From an uncultured Actinomycetes bacterium (GTDB lineage: Bacteria > Actinomycetota > Coriobacteriia > Coriobacteriales > Atopobiaceae), in contig ONMP01000024.1 of the NCBI GenBank assembly GCA_900318935.1, positions 1 to 57,143 on the forward strand: a stretch of DNA of 57,143 bases. Reading direction: 5' to 3'. The position numbers and the translations under genes were made by a program. Below the pieces are notes generated by a model, which saw only the letters and a list, made by a program, of their open reading frames with translations, had not been told where the DNA came from and did not search any database. Below, in pieces: positions 34,149 through 42,364 of the stretch. Every line of letters begins with the position of its first letter. Positions within the stretch are counted from its first letter, which is position 1.

Positions 34149-36023
34149 TTACTCCATGCCGAGATAATCCTTCCAGAATTTCATGGATGTGAGCGTGGGA
34201 CGAGCCTCGCGATAGAGGGTTTCGATGTCGGCGCGGTTGGCGTGATACTCCTTGAGGTCGCCCTGCAGGCGCTTCCAGATGAGGCGGCATCGTTTGTTGT
34301 CGCGATGGCGGATGGTGCCGCGCTTACTGGGCACATCGATTGCGATGATGGTGTCTACGCCATAGACCTTGCCGACGGGCCAGTTGAAGTTGGCCTCAAT
34401 GACGGCGACTGGCCCCGCATACTGCCTGAGCCTTCCAAACAGCTGGCCGTTTATTGATTTCTGGAATGTCTGCATGCGCGAGACCCTGAATGCCCTCCCA
34501 TGTGGGGTGAGGCCGAGCGGGTAGTCCCGTCTGATGTCGTTGGGGTCGAGGTCCACGACATCGATACCGGTCTCGGCGAGGGCCGCCTCGCGCAGCTCAT
34601 CGAAGGGCACGAGTTGCTCGCGCCGTCTGTTTGCCGCGAGGTAGGTCTCCTCGGCCTTGCCTGGTGCCGCGAAGAAGCCCGGACCCTTGAGGAAGTCCTC
34701 GAAGCCGTCGAGGATGAGCTCGGCGTCGGCATAGTTGAACTTCGTGAGTTCGATCATCGTGCGTTCAACGAGCTGACCCTCGAAGTTCGAGAGGGGGGCG
34801 ACGCCGGTGGTTGCCTGTATGACGAAGCTGTTCCGAGCGGTCTGATAGTGTTCGACGGCGGCGTTGTAGCGCAGCGAGAAGTCGAGGTGCCAGATGCAGA
34901 TGCCGTTCATAGTCATGAAGCGCGGCTTGCAACGCAACCCGTATTCCACGTCGTCATAGCGCACAAAGAGGGGCAGGGGTAGGCCCTCGCGTCGAATCGT
35001 GGTGGCAGGGATGCAGCAGTACCACCATGCGGCGTATCGCTGCTCTAGTTCCGAGAAGGATCGCTCGTTGGGCCTGTAGGTTTCGTTGCCCACAATGCCG
35101 CGCACTGCGCTCATGCGCGGGAAGTCGCGAGGACTCGGAAGGTCCTCCTTGTTGTGTTTGATGATGTCGCAAAAGCCTTCGCGGGTCATGTAGCCCCCGT
35201 CCTCCCACAGGAGGTCGGGCCGGTCCCAGCTCATCATGCCTCCGGCTACGAAAGCCTCGGCCCAGTCATCGCGCACGAGGGAGAGCAGGTTGTACGTTCT
35301 GAGAATCGACTCAGCTGACACTTCGACGTCATCGTCCATGAGCAAGACATGCCCTCCGACGTTGTCGTTGGGGTGGACGTAGATGCCGCCGCCAGAGAGA
35401 GCCTCGTCATCGAGCGTACGCCCGTTGTCGACCACATGCATCGTGAGATGCCCCGCCGCTCGCTCGTCGGTTTTGAGGATTTTTGTCCGTACAAGCTCGA
35501 TGTTGCGCGTGACGTAATCCTCCTTGCGGAAGGTCGTGGTGGCGATGGCGAGCTCTATGGGTCGCACCTCTTCCTCATCGACCTCGCAGGCATAGAAAGA
35601 AGAGCGCAGCTCAATCTCGCCTTCCGTTACGAGCACAAATCCCACGAGTACGTCACGTTCGCTCGTGACGAGGGGGATGTCGTATGTCTGCCAGTCTTCG
35701 GATGCAGGCAGCTCCCGACACGTCAGGTCGTTGGGATGCGCCTCGATATCAAGTCGTTCAGCGTGGGTCTGGACATAGGTCGCCGTCGCGCCTCGAAGCT
35801 CGAGGTGCAGCGAGAAGTTGCGCGCGACAGCATAGGTCCGCCACTTGTCCACCGAGAGCGCGTTGAAGAACGTGGTGAAGTCCGTCCGACCCTCACCTAG
35901 CCACCAAGCCCCCTCTTTGTCTGAGGGACGAACAAAGGCTGTTGTCCTCACGTAGAGCGTCGGCGCCTCGTGGAAGTGGCGCGTGTCCTCGAGGAGGATG
36001 TTTGCGAGTCGAAATATACACAT
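34149..36023 (-). CDS. GlfT2-like galactofuranosyltransferase
   Basis: 624 aa. The N-terminal beta-sandwich (about 1-165) is followed by a GT-A glycosyltransferase domain (about 170-420): ELAIATTTFRKEDYVTRNIELV at the start, the metal-binding DDD in VLLMDDDVEV (about residue 250), AFVAGGMMSWDRPDLLWEDGG, and WWYCCIPATTI before LPLFVRYDDVEYGLR. The WHLDFSLRY segment supplies the catalytic-region His. This layout matches mycobacterial GlfT2 and its homologues, which polymerise galactofuranose on lipid-linked acceptors at the inner membrane face. ATG 36023 (MCIFRLANILL) follows AGGAGGCACCTTCG. No UDP-galactopyranose mutase gene is in the window. The true acceptor is unknown; it could make a cell-wall or surface galactan. 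Confidence 0.85.
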   Translation of the reverse strand: MCIFRLANILLEDTRHFHEAPTLYVRTTAFVRPSDKEGAWWLGEGRTDFTTFFNALSVDKWRTYAVARNFSLHLELRGATATYVQTHAERLDIEAHPNDLTCRELPASEDWQTYDIPLVTSERDVLVGFVLVTEGEIELRSSFYACEVDEEEVRPIELAIATTTFRKEDYVTRNIELVRTKILKTDERAAGHLTMHVVDNGRTLDDEALSGGGIYVHPNDNVGGHVLLMDDDVEVSAESILRTYNLLSLVRDDWAEAFVAGGMMSWDRPDLLWEDGGYMTREGFCDIIKHNKEDLPSPRDFPRMSAVRGIVGNETYRPNERSFSELEQRYAAWWYCCIPATTIRREGLPLPLFVRYDDVEYGLRCKPRFMTMNGICIWHLDFSLRYNAAVEHYQTARNSFVIQATTGVAPLSNFEGQLVERTMIELTKFNYADAELILDGFEDFLKGPGFFAAPGKAEETYLAANRRREQLVPFDELREAALAETGIDVVDLDPNDIRRDYPLGLTPHGRAFRVSRMQTFQKSINGQLFGRLRQYAGPVAVIEANFNWPVGKVYGVDTIIAIDVPSKRGTIRHRDNKRCRLIWKRLQGDLKEYHANRADIETLYREARPTLTSMKFWKDYLGME

Positions 36024-36152
36024 CGAAGGTGCCTCCTGCTCGTGATGGAGCCCGTAGCCTGTCATCAGATTCTACCAGATGTGCCTTGGGGGACATGTCC
36101 CTGTGGCACACCTGCTATACTCTCTTTTCGTTGTCGGGAGATTGGAGCCGTA

Positions 36153-36968
36153 GTGTTTCTGGACGATTTGTATCACGCGCTTGACCCCGTGGCGTTCTCG
36201 CTAGGGCCGCTCACGGTGCGTTGGTATGGACTCGCGTACCTGACGGGTTTCGTGCTGGCTGGCATCATCATGTATCGCACCGCCCGCCGTTGGCGACTCG
36301 ATCTCACCCTCGATGACGTGCTTAACGTGATGACAGGCGTTTGCCTAGGTATCATCGTCGGGGGGCGGCTTGGATATGTGATCTTTTACGGGGCGGGTTA
36401 TTATCTGGCGCATCCACTTGCCATTCTTGCTGTCAATGAGGGTGGAATGAGCTTTCACGGCGGGCTTGTTGGGGCGATTGTGGGAGGCGCGATTGTCTGT
36501 CGCTCCACGCGGATTAACATCGCGACGGCGTGCGATCTGATCGCGTGCGGTGCACCATGGGGCCTCTTTTTTGGTCGACTTGCGAACTTCGTGAACGGGG
36601 AGCTCTGGGGCAAGGAGTGCGATTTGCCGTGGGGCGTCATGTTTGAGACGGGCGGCAACGTGTATCGCCATCCCTCGCAGCTTTATGAGGCGCTGCTCGA
36701 GGGGGTTGCGCTCTTTTTTGTGCTGTGGGCACTCTCACGCAAGGTGCCACCGAGGCCGCAGGGGACCTTTATGGGAACCTTCCTCGTGTGGTATGGCGTC
36801 TGCCGTTTCCTCATCGAGTTCGTACGAGTGCCCGACGTGCAGCTGGGCTACCTCTTTGGCTTCGTGACCATGGGGCAGCTCCTCTCGCTGCCGCTCATCT
36901 TTGTGGGTGCGTGGCTGCTCATGCGGGCGCGACGCGAAGCACAGCCTCAAGTGGGGCATGTGGATTAG
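36153..36968 (+). CDS. lgt: Prolipoprotein diacylglyceryl transferase
   Basis: 271 aa integral membrane enzyme that puts diacylglycerol on the lipobox cysteine of prolipoproteins. Landmarks: VRWYGLAYLTGF, GGRLGYVIFY, GGMSFHGGLVGAIVGG (essential His), FFGRLANFVNGELWGKECDLPWGV (the Lgt signature with the essential Arg), HPSQLYEALLEG and GTFMGTFLVWYGVCRFLIEFVRVPD. GTG 36153 was chosen because it gives MFLDDLYHALDPVAF, the normal family start, after GGGAGATTGGAG; the frame is open further upstream but without a site. It would process the lipobox esterase of this window. Confidence 0.94.
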   Translation: MFLDDLYHALDPVAFSLGPLTVRWYGLAYLTGFVLAGIIMYRTARRWRLDLTLDDVLNVMTGVCLGIIVGGRLGYVIFYGAGYYLAHPLAILAVNEGGMSFHGGLVGAIVGGAIVCRSTRINIATACDLIACGAPWGLFFGRLANFVNGELWGKECDLPWGVMFETGGNVYRHPSQLYEALLEGVALFFVLWALSRKVPPRPQGTFMGTFLVWYGVCRFLIEFVRVPDVQLGYLFGFVTMGQLLSLPLIFVGAWLLMRARREAQPQVGHVD

Positions 36969-36972
36969 CCCT

Positions 36973-37050
36973 CATTGGGGGGTATCCCCAATGCGGGTCC
37001 CAATGCAAGATTGGAACACTGGCCGCCCGACCGCGTGTGCGGCTTGGCGG
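36973..37050. terminator. Two stem-loops after lgt
   Basis: CATTGGGG/CCCCAATG (36973-36993), then CCGCC-CCGC/GCGG-GGCGG nested stem (37023-37050). No T-run. They probably end or stabilise the lgt mRNA before rdgB. Confidence 0.45.
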
Positions 37051-37131
37051 CTACTAGCATAAGCCACTTACATAAAGTACCATTGAGCCGTCTTACTTGG
37101 AGTACGAGGAATTCTGGGTCGAGGGGGAAGT

Positions 37132-37752
37132 ATGAGCGATACGAATGTGGTGGTAGTGGCTACGGGCAACGCGCATAAGCTGTCCGAAATCGAAGCCATC
37201 CTAGGTGCGGCACCTGCGATGGTAGGTATGCGCTTCTTGGCGCTTGGTGAGCTGGGCGACTTCGAGGACCCCGAGGAGACTGGAGAGACGTTCACGGAGA
37301 ATGCGCTCATCAAGGCGCGCGCCGCTCTCGACGAGACGGGCCTCGCGATGGCGGTGGCTGATGACTCTGGCCTTGTGGTGGATGCGCTGGACGGTGCGCC
37401 TGGCATCTACTCGGCGCGCTGGGCGGGCGACCATGGTAACGATGCGGCGAACAACGAAAAGATGCTGCGCGAGATGGATGGCGTGCCCGATGACGAACGT
37501 ACGGCGCGGTTTCACTCGTCGGTGGTGCTTGTGACGCGTGACGAGGACGGCGAAGAAGTGCTTGTCGGTGAGGGCGATTGTGAGGGACGCATCGCACATG
37601 ACCTGCGCGGTACCAATGGCTTTGGTTATGACCCGCTTTTTGAGCTAGCCGACATCCCCGGAAAGCGCATGGCGGAGCTTGAACCAGAGGAAAAGAACGC
37701 AATCAGCCATCGTAGACGCGCGCTCGACGATTTGGTGGGCAAGTTGGGATAG
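37132..37752 (+). CDS. rdgB: XTP/dITP diphosphatase (non-canonical purine NTPase)
   Basis: 206 aa Ham1/RdgB family. Removes deaminated purine triphosphates (dITP, XTP) from the pool. Landmarks: VVVATGNAHKLSEIEAIL, GETFTENALIKARAAL, VADDSGLVVDALDGAPGIYSARWAG (catalytic Asp pair), then CEGRIAHDLRGTNGFGYDPLF and ISHRRRALDDL. GGGGGAAGT precedes ATG 37132. It stands in a run of housekeeping genes in the same direction. Confidence 0.96.
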   Translation: MSDTNVVVVATGNAHKLSEIEAILGAAPAMVGMRFLALGELGDFEDPEETGETFTENALIKARAALDETGLAMAVADDSGLVVDALDGAPGIYSARWAGDHGNDAANNEKMLREMDGVPDDERTARFHSSVVLVTRDEDGEEVLVGEGDCEGRIAHDLRGTNGFGYDPLFELADIPGKRMAELEPEEKNAISHRRRALDDLVGKLG

Positions 37753-37809
37753 CGCAAGAGCTATACTTAACGCATCCGTACAGATATCAATCGCGAGAAA
37801 GGACAGGCT

Positions 37810-38535
37810 ATGCGCATTATTCGCTGCAAAGATTACGACGATATGAGCCGCAAGACAGCGAACATTATCTCGGCGCAGGTGATTCTTAAGCCGGACTGCA
37901 AGCTGGGTCTGGCTACGGGCACTACGCCGATCGGTGCCTATGAGCAGCTTATCAAGTGGTACGAGAAGGGCGATGTGGACTTCTCAGAGGTGAGTACCTA
38001 TAACCTGGACGAGTACCTGGGACTAGACGGTACCCATCCGCAGAGCTATCGTTACTTCATGAACACGACCTTCTTTGACCACATCAACATCGACAAGTCT
38101 CGCACACACGTGCCCGATGGCTCGAACCTCGATGCTGCTGTGGCATGCTCTGAGTATGATGCTCTCATGGCGGCCGCTGGTCCGCTCGACCTGCAGCTTC
38201 TGGGCATCGGGCGCAACGGTCACGTAGGCTTCAACGAGCCGGGTGAGTCCTTCTCGAAGGGGACGCACTGCGTCGAGCTGGCAGAGAGCACCATCCAGGC
38301 AAACAGTCGCCTCTTTGAGAGCATCGACGACGTGCCGCGCAAAGCGTATTCCATGGGCGTACAAAACATCATGAGCGCAAAGACCATCCTCATTGCGGCT
38401 TCCGGAGAAGACAAAGCCCAGGCTGTATACGATATGATTTACGGGCCGGTGAGCCCGCACTGCACGGCTTCCATCCTGCAGTTGCATGCCGACTGCTTCG
38501 TGGTCGCCGACGAGGCGGCTCTGAGCAAGTGCTAG
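37810..38535 (+). CDS. nagB: Glucosamine-6-phosphate deaminase
   Basis: 241 aa. Converts glucosamine-6-P to fructose-6-P and ammonia. Landmarks: LGLATGTTPIGAYEQL, STYNLDEYLGLDGTHPQSYRYFMN (catalytic Asp region), LLGIGRNGHVGFNEPGESF (catalytic His) and the C-terminal SILQLHADCFVVADEAA. ATG 37810 has GAAAGGACA upstream. NagA and an amino-sugar PTS are not adjacent. The length matches the non-allosteric Gram-positive form. Confidence 0.96.
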   Translation: MRIIRCKDYDDMSRKTANIISAQVILKPDCKLGLATGTTPIGAYEQLIKWYEKGDVDFSEVSTYNLDEYLGLDGTHPQSYRYFMNTTFFDHINIDKSRTHVPDGSNLDAAVACSEYDALMAAAGPLDLQLLGIGRNGHVGFNEPGESFSKGTHCVELAESTIQANSRLFESIDDVPRKAYSMGVQNIMSAKTILIAASGEDKAQAVYDMIYGPVSPHCTASILQLHADCFVVADEAALSKC

Positions 38536-38553
38536 AAGAGTACGAAGGCTAAC

Positions 38554-38621
38554 GCGCGTGACGTTTCGTCGGGAGGGGTTGGTGACGAAACGTCACGCGC
38601 CTATGCGTGGTTTTTGCATAG
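38554..38621 (+). terminator. Tandem hairpins after nagB
   Basis: A 17-bp perfect stem (38554-38570 with 38584-38600, GCGCGTGACGTTTCGTC and its complement), then a second stem CTATGC/GCATAG (38601-38621) whose loop includes GTGGTTTTT. GCGTGGTTTT is repeated directly at about 38606 and 38624. The pair probably terminates nagB. Confidence 0.65.
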
Positions 38622-38660
38622 ACGCGTGGTTTTGCCAAATACAGGTACTTTACATCAGCG

Positions 38661-38666
38661 TATAAT
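38661..38666 (+). promoter_or_regulatory. -10 box upstream of veg
   Basis: Perfect TATAAT. No convincing -35 at 16-18 nt; TTGCCA is 23 nt upstream. It lies 49 bases before the chosen veg start. Confidence 0.4.
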
Positions 38667-38714
38667 AAAGGAGTTTGTCAACCAAACGAAACTACGCCCA
38701 TGGAGAGAGTCGTG

Positions 38715-39011
38715 ATGTACATGGACAACGAGGTTCCGCCCGTCAATCGTGTAGACCTGATACGGACGGAGATACGTAACCTTGAGGGGCAGCGCATTCG
38801 GGTGCGTGCCAATATGGGTCGTTCGCGCATCGTTGAGCGTGCGGGCGTCGTGGTACAGGCCCATCCATCACTGTTTGTGGTAGAGGTTGACGAGCGGCGT
38901 GGACGCAAGGCGCGCCAGTCGTATCAGTACGTAGATGTGCTTACGGGTACGGTGGAGATCTACAACATCGATACGGGAGAGCGGCTGCTTGACTTCACGG
39001 TAGAGGAGTAA
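38715..39011 (+). CDS. veg: Veg family protein
   Basis: 98 aa Veg/DUF1021 protein. In Bacillus, Veg stimulates biofilm formation by opposing SinR, but the role outside Bacilli is unknown. Landmarks: IRTEIRNLEGQRIRVRANMGRSRI, GVVVQAHPSLFVVEV and QSYQYVDVLTGTVEIY. ATG 38715 is preferred over ATG 38700 because GGAGAG lies just before it. It is directly followed by ispE (3-bp gap), an old synteny also seen in Bacillus (veg ... ispE). Confidence 0.88.
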   Translation: MYMDNEVPPVNRVDLIRTEIRNLEGQRIRVRANMGRSRIVERAGVVVQAHPSLFVVEVDERRGRKARQSYQYVDVLTGTVEIYNIDTGERLLDFTVEE

Positions 39012-39014
39012 GCG

Positions 39015-39890
39015 TTGACGCTCCTTGCGCCGGCCAAACTCAACCTGCATTTGGGCATATACCCCTGCGTGGATGAGCAGGGGTATCATCGTGCTGACTC
39101 GCTCATGGTAGCCTTGGATGTGGCTGATGAGGTTGAGGTGAGGCAGCAGGGGTCGGACATGCCGCTGAGCGTGCGTTGCGAGCCGACCATGGACCTGCCG
39201 CAAGAGAAGAATACGGCCTACCGTGCGGCGCTTGCATTGGCCCGGGCCGTGGGTCGTGATCCGAACGTGGAAGTGTTGCTGCGTAAGCATGTTCCCAGCC
39301 AAGCTGGCTTGGGCGGGGCCTCCTCGGATGCGGCAAGTGTGCTGCTCGCGCTTTGCGAGTTATGGGGCCTGAATCGACGCGATCAGGTGGTTGCGCAGGT
39401 GGCGCGCTCGGTTGGCGCCGACGTGGCGTTCTTCCTTGATCCTGTCCCTACGTTGCTGGTTGGGCGCGGGGATACGGTTGCGGAGACATTTCCTCACTTG
39501 ATAGTGCCCATACCGGTGGTACTCGTGCGTCCGATGGGGGAGGGTGTCAGCACTCCTGCGGCATATCGTGCGTTTGACGAGCGGCATGACGAACCAGGTG
39601 ATCCGAAGCCGCTATGTGCCGTGCTGCGTTCGGGCGAGGCGACGCCGCAGGACGTGGCGGCGCTTCTGGCAAACAACCTCGATCCGGTGGCGTGTCGTCT
39701 GCAACCCGCCGTGGGCGAGGTGCGCGATTGGCTGCGAGGGCACGGGGAGGTGCTTGGAGCGCAGGTGAGCGGCTCGGGCAGCTGCGTCTTTGGCATATGC
39801 GCAGCGATGGAGGCGGCCCAGAAGGTCGTGGAGGACGCGCGTGATCGGTTCGGTCCGGGTGCTTGGGTGCGCACGGCTGCCTTCAGGTGA
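39015..39890 (+). CDS. ispE: 4-diphosphocytidyl-2-C-methyl-D-erythritol kinase
   Basis: 291 aa GHMP kinase of the non-mevalonate isoprenoid pathway; phosphorylates CDP-ME at O2. Landmarks: LLAPAKLNLHLGIYP, HRADSLMVALDVAD, the ATP-binding VPSQAGLGGASSDAASVLLAL, SVGADVAFFLDPVPTLLVGRG (catalytic Asp) and AQVSGSGSCVFGIC. The start is TTG 39015 with GAGGAG upstream at the end of veg. Co-transcribed with veg. Confidence 0.95.
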   Translation: MTLLAPAKLNLHLGIYPCVDEQGYHRADSLMVALDVADEVEVRQQGSDMPLSVRCEPTMDLPQEKNTAYRAALALARAVGRDPNVEVLLRKHVPSQAGLGGASSDAASVLLALCELWGLNRRDQVVAQVARSVGADVAFFLDPVPTLLVGRGDTVAETFPHLIVPIPVVLVRPMGEGVSTPAAYRAFDERHDEPGDPKPLCAVLRSGEATPQDVAALLANNLDPVACRLQPAVGEVRDWLRGHGEVLGAQVSGSGSCVFGICAAMEAAQKVVEDARDRFGPGAWVRTAAFR

Positions 39891-39978
39891 TTTACGCGTA
39901 TGCGCAATTCTTTGGCAGATTTTTGAACTTGGGGGTAGCCCTCGACACAAATACGTGCTATCATTCTGCATCGCGCTT

Positions 39979-40055
39979 CGGGACGTGGCGCAGTTTGGTA
40001 GCGCGCACGGTTCGGGACCGTGAGGCCGCTGGTTCGAATCCAGTCGTCCCGACCA
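39979..40055 (+). tRNA. tRNA-Pro (anticodon CGG)
   Basis: 77 nt with encoded CCA. Acceptor stem CGGGACG/CGTCCCG, D-arm GCGCAGTTTGGTAGCGC, anticodon stem CACGG/CCGTG around loop TTCGGGA (anticodon CGG), T-arm GCTGG-TTCGAAT-CCAGT. It reads CCG. All genes to the right of it in the window are accessory in character, so it may be an integration hot spot. Confidence 0.97.
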
Positions 40056-40065
40056 CGAAGCTTCG

Positions 40066-40101
40066 CAGGTCAGAGGGTTGTTCCTCTGACCTGTTTTGTT
40101 T
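40066..40101 (+). terminator. Intrinsic terminator after tRNA-Pro
   Basis: CAGGTCAGAGG, loop GTTGTT, CCTCTGACCTG, then TTTTGTTT. Bases 40102-40318 contain no gene I can support; a 7-bp stem (CCGACTA/TAGTCGG, 40281-40299) lies near the end of the minus-strand ATPase gene. Confidence 0.9.
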
Positions 40102-40318
40102 AACAGACCGCCAACCTGTCAAGCGTGGCGGACGCGATTGAATAAGGACTCATGCTCGCGTCAGCTTGCGAACCTGACGAAGCGTTTGTTGCGGAAGTGC
40201 GCCTCCACGGGCTGGTAGGGAGGATAGCCGAGACGTTGGGCGTGGGGAGTCACTCACCACGCCTGCGCGAGCGCCTCGGCCCGACTATGCAGTAGTCGGA
40301 CCGTGGCGCGAACGGATG

Positions 40319-41887
40319 TCATGCCCAGAGTGCTGTCAAGTACTCTTCGACGGGGCCGCCATCGACCGTCGTCCAGGTTTTGGAGGTCACCATGGAGCGC
40401 GCAACGCGCCTTGGTGCAGTGGGGTTGTCGGGCTCGGGTGCCAGACCCACTGCGAGGGCCGCAGCCGATGTCGGCTGATTGCCCTGCATCAGGCGCGCGA
40501 GCGGCCGGTAGCGGCGGATCCAGCGCAATTCAGTAGCGCTCACGTCGAGTTGGTCGGCGAGCAGCCGTACGTCGGGCTCGCCCATGGGGTAGCAGATGAA
40601 CGATCCGATGTTACCGAGGATTGCCTGCTCAAGGCTGCCCACGGTGCCCGTGCGCACGTCGAGCGTGCGCGTTTGCGAGAGGGTCTGGAAGCTGAGCACG
40701 AACCCCACGCGCTGCTTTCTCGACTCCGCGAGAAGCGCCTCGAAGTCGTTGGTGGCGAATTTGGCGAACTCGTCGATGTATACAAAGAAGGGTTCGAGGC
40801 CATCTTCGTGCGACTGCGCTGAGCCCCTGTACAAATCTAGGTTGAGCCCGGTCCACCCACTGCACCGAGAGGCCCTGCCCATGATGGCGTCGCGCAGCCG
40901 CATGGTGAGCATCTTGCATATGGAGCGCGCCGCCCTCTTGCCTATGCGATCCTCGGGCACGTAGGCTATGAGAACCTTGCCCCCGTCCACGACGTCGGCG
41001 AAATTCACCGTGGAGTGCCCGGGGCCGAACACGTGGCGCAGCGTGTGGTCGTGGGCGAATCGGCTCACTTTGGAGGAGAACCAGTGGACGAGCTCTCCGT
41101 TGTCGCTGGACTTTGCCGCCTGGGGGAAGAGCTTCACCCACTGGTCGAAGGTGTGGCGGTCGGTGCAGTACTTGAGCAGTTCTTTCACATATTCGGGTTC
41201 CACGTACATGCGCGCGAGGTTAGCGATCGCATGGTCCTCCTCCCTAGGTGAGCGCAAGAGGAGCGAGAGCCCATCGCGCGTCATCTTCTCGAAGCGCGGC
41301 CCCGCCCAGTCGAAGTGGTTGTCCGTGGTGAGCAGCTCCAGCGCGTCCTCGACCGCCTTGTCGCGGTCGAGCGGGTCGCTCGCGTCCACGTCGAGCGGGT
41401 TCATGCGAGGCAGAAACGCCGGGTTCGAGAAGTCGAGCAGCACCACGTCGCCCAGCCTTTCTTCCGGCACGCAGGCGAGGGGGTAGAGCGCGTCCTCCTC
41501 GTGGGCGGCGAGCACAAACACGCCCGCGCCGTTGCGGATATCCTCGCGCTCCATCTGGTGCACGAGGTTGGACTTGCCGGAGCCCGTGCGTCCGATGATG
41601 GCCGTATGGCGGAAGCGGTCGTCGTTGAGCTGGAACGCCTGGCCGTTCGTGGCTTCCTGCGTCCCGAGCGAGGTGCCGAAGCTCAGATTCTCGTATCCCG
41701 TGCACTCCCTCGTATGCGGGCCGTCCGGGGCGATCTCGTGCGGGCGCTTTGCGAGGGGGTCGGTAATCCGGCTGTACGTCTGGGCGTTGCGGGGGTTTTC
41801 GGTGTTTCCTGCCATGGCGGTCCTCTCTCTTGCTACGGTCTCTCGTATTCTGCTTTCAAACTTTGCATGCTCGTCTTGCGCGGGCAT
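40319..41887 (-). CDS. TraG/HerA-like conjugative-transfer ATPase (orphan coupling protein)
   Basis: 522 aa P-loop ATPase. Walker A GRTGSGKSNL (about 99-108), VFVLAAHEEDALYPLACVPEERLGDVVLLDFSNP, Walker B-like FFVYIDEFAKFATNDFEALLAESRKQRVGFVLSFQTL, and the TraM-recognition-type Gly/Gln-rich end. It resembles type IV coupling proteins or HerA-type pumps but has no transmembrane N-terminus. ATG 41887 (MPAQDEHAKF) follows GGAGGTCGGGGAA; ATG 41815 (MAGNTENP) after GAGAGGACCGCC is the alternative. No relaxase or other transfer gene is next to it, so it is either a relic of an integrative element or has a stand-alone DNA-translocation role. Confidence 0.8.
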   Translation of the reverse strand: MPAQDEHAKFESRIRETVARERTAMAGNTENPRNAQTYSRITDPLAKRPHEIAPDGPHTRECTGYENLSFGTSLGTQEATNGQAFQLNDDRFRHTAIIGRTGSGKSNLVHQMEREDIRNGAGVFVLAAHEEDALYPLACVPEERLGDVVLLDFSNPAFLPRMNPLDVDASDPLDRDKAVEDALELLTTDNHFDWAGPRFEKMTRDGLSLLLRSPREEDHAIANLARMYVEPEYVKELLKYCTDRHTFDQWVKLFPQAAKSSDNGELVHWFSSKVSRFAHDHTLRHVFGPGHSTVNFADVVDGGKVLIAYVPEDRIGKRAARSICKMLTMRLRDAIMGRASRCSGWTGLNLDLYRGSAQSHEDGLEPFFVYIDEFAKFATNDFEALLAESRKQRVGFVLSFQTLSQTRTLDVRTGTVGSLEQAILGNIGSFICYPMGEPDVRLLADQLDVSATELRWIRRYRPLARLMQGNQPTSAAALAVGLAPEPDNPTAPRRVARSMVTSKTWTTVDGGPVEEYLTALWA

Positions 41888-41989
41888 TTCCCCGACCTCC
41901 GAGGTGAACGGGCTGGTGTTCGTATTGGCGTTGGTGGTATTTGCGTTTAACCGCTCATGGGCTCCCTCCAATCTCCGGATGTGCCACGT

Positions 41990-42200
41990 CCCCTATGGGC
42001 ATGGCTGGATGGCGCTCGATAGGCGCCTTTCTGGTAACCCGCAAGACCTTCCGGGACGCAACCCCCGGCGGTTTCCGTTGGGCCGGCTTTTAGCCGGTAT
42101 CCGGTTGACAAGGTTCGCAGTCACTTGCGACACACGCAAAAGCGACAGTCTCGAGACATAGTTCACCTCTGGGTGTCTCAAGGCTGTCGCTTGCGTTGGC
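41990..42200 (-). other. Structured untranslated leader upstream of the TraG-like gene
   Basis: The 41888-42364 gap has no gene. On the minus strand it offers several stems: a 21-bp imperfect hairpin between 42135-42157 and 42175-42195 (CGCAA..GCGACAG arms), CCGGCT/AGCCGG with an AAA loop (42083-42097), and GGCGC/GCGCC near 42025-42040. The density of stems suggests a regulatory RNA leader or a transfer-origin-like element. Bases 42200-42364 show nothing I can name. Confidence 0.4.
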
Positions 42201-42364
42201 TGCTTGTGCCTGCCGGCCTTATCTCATTGGAGTTTGGCTCCTTCGCTCTGGCGATTGGATGGAAGCGGCGATTTATGCCGTAGTCTACTATACCCAGCAG
42301 CGTTGGGTCCTATTCACACATCTGGTGACCACAATCCCGCTGTGGGAAAGTGGTCAATCTGAAC

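Noticed and set aside
39979-40101. Further tRNA genes next to tRNA-Pro
   Set aside because: Only one T-arm (GGTTCGAATCC) and one cloverleaf are present; the following stem is an intrinsic terminator.
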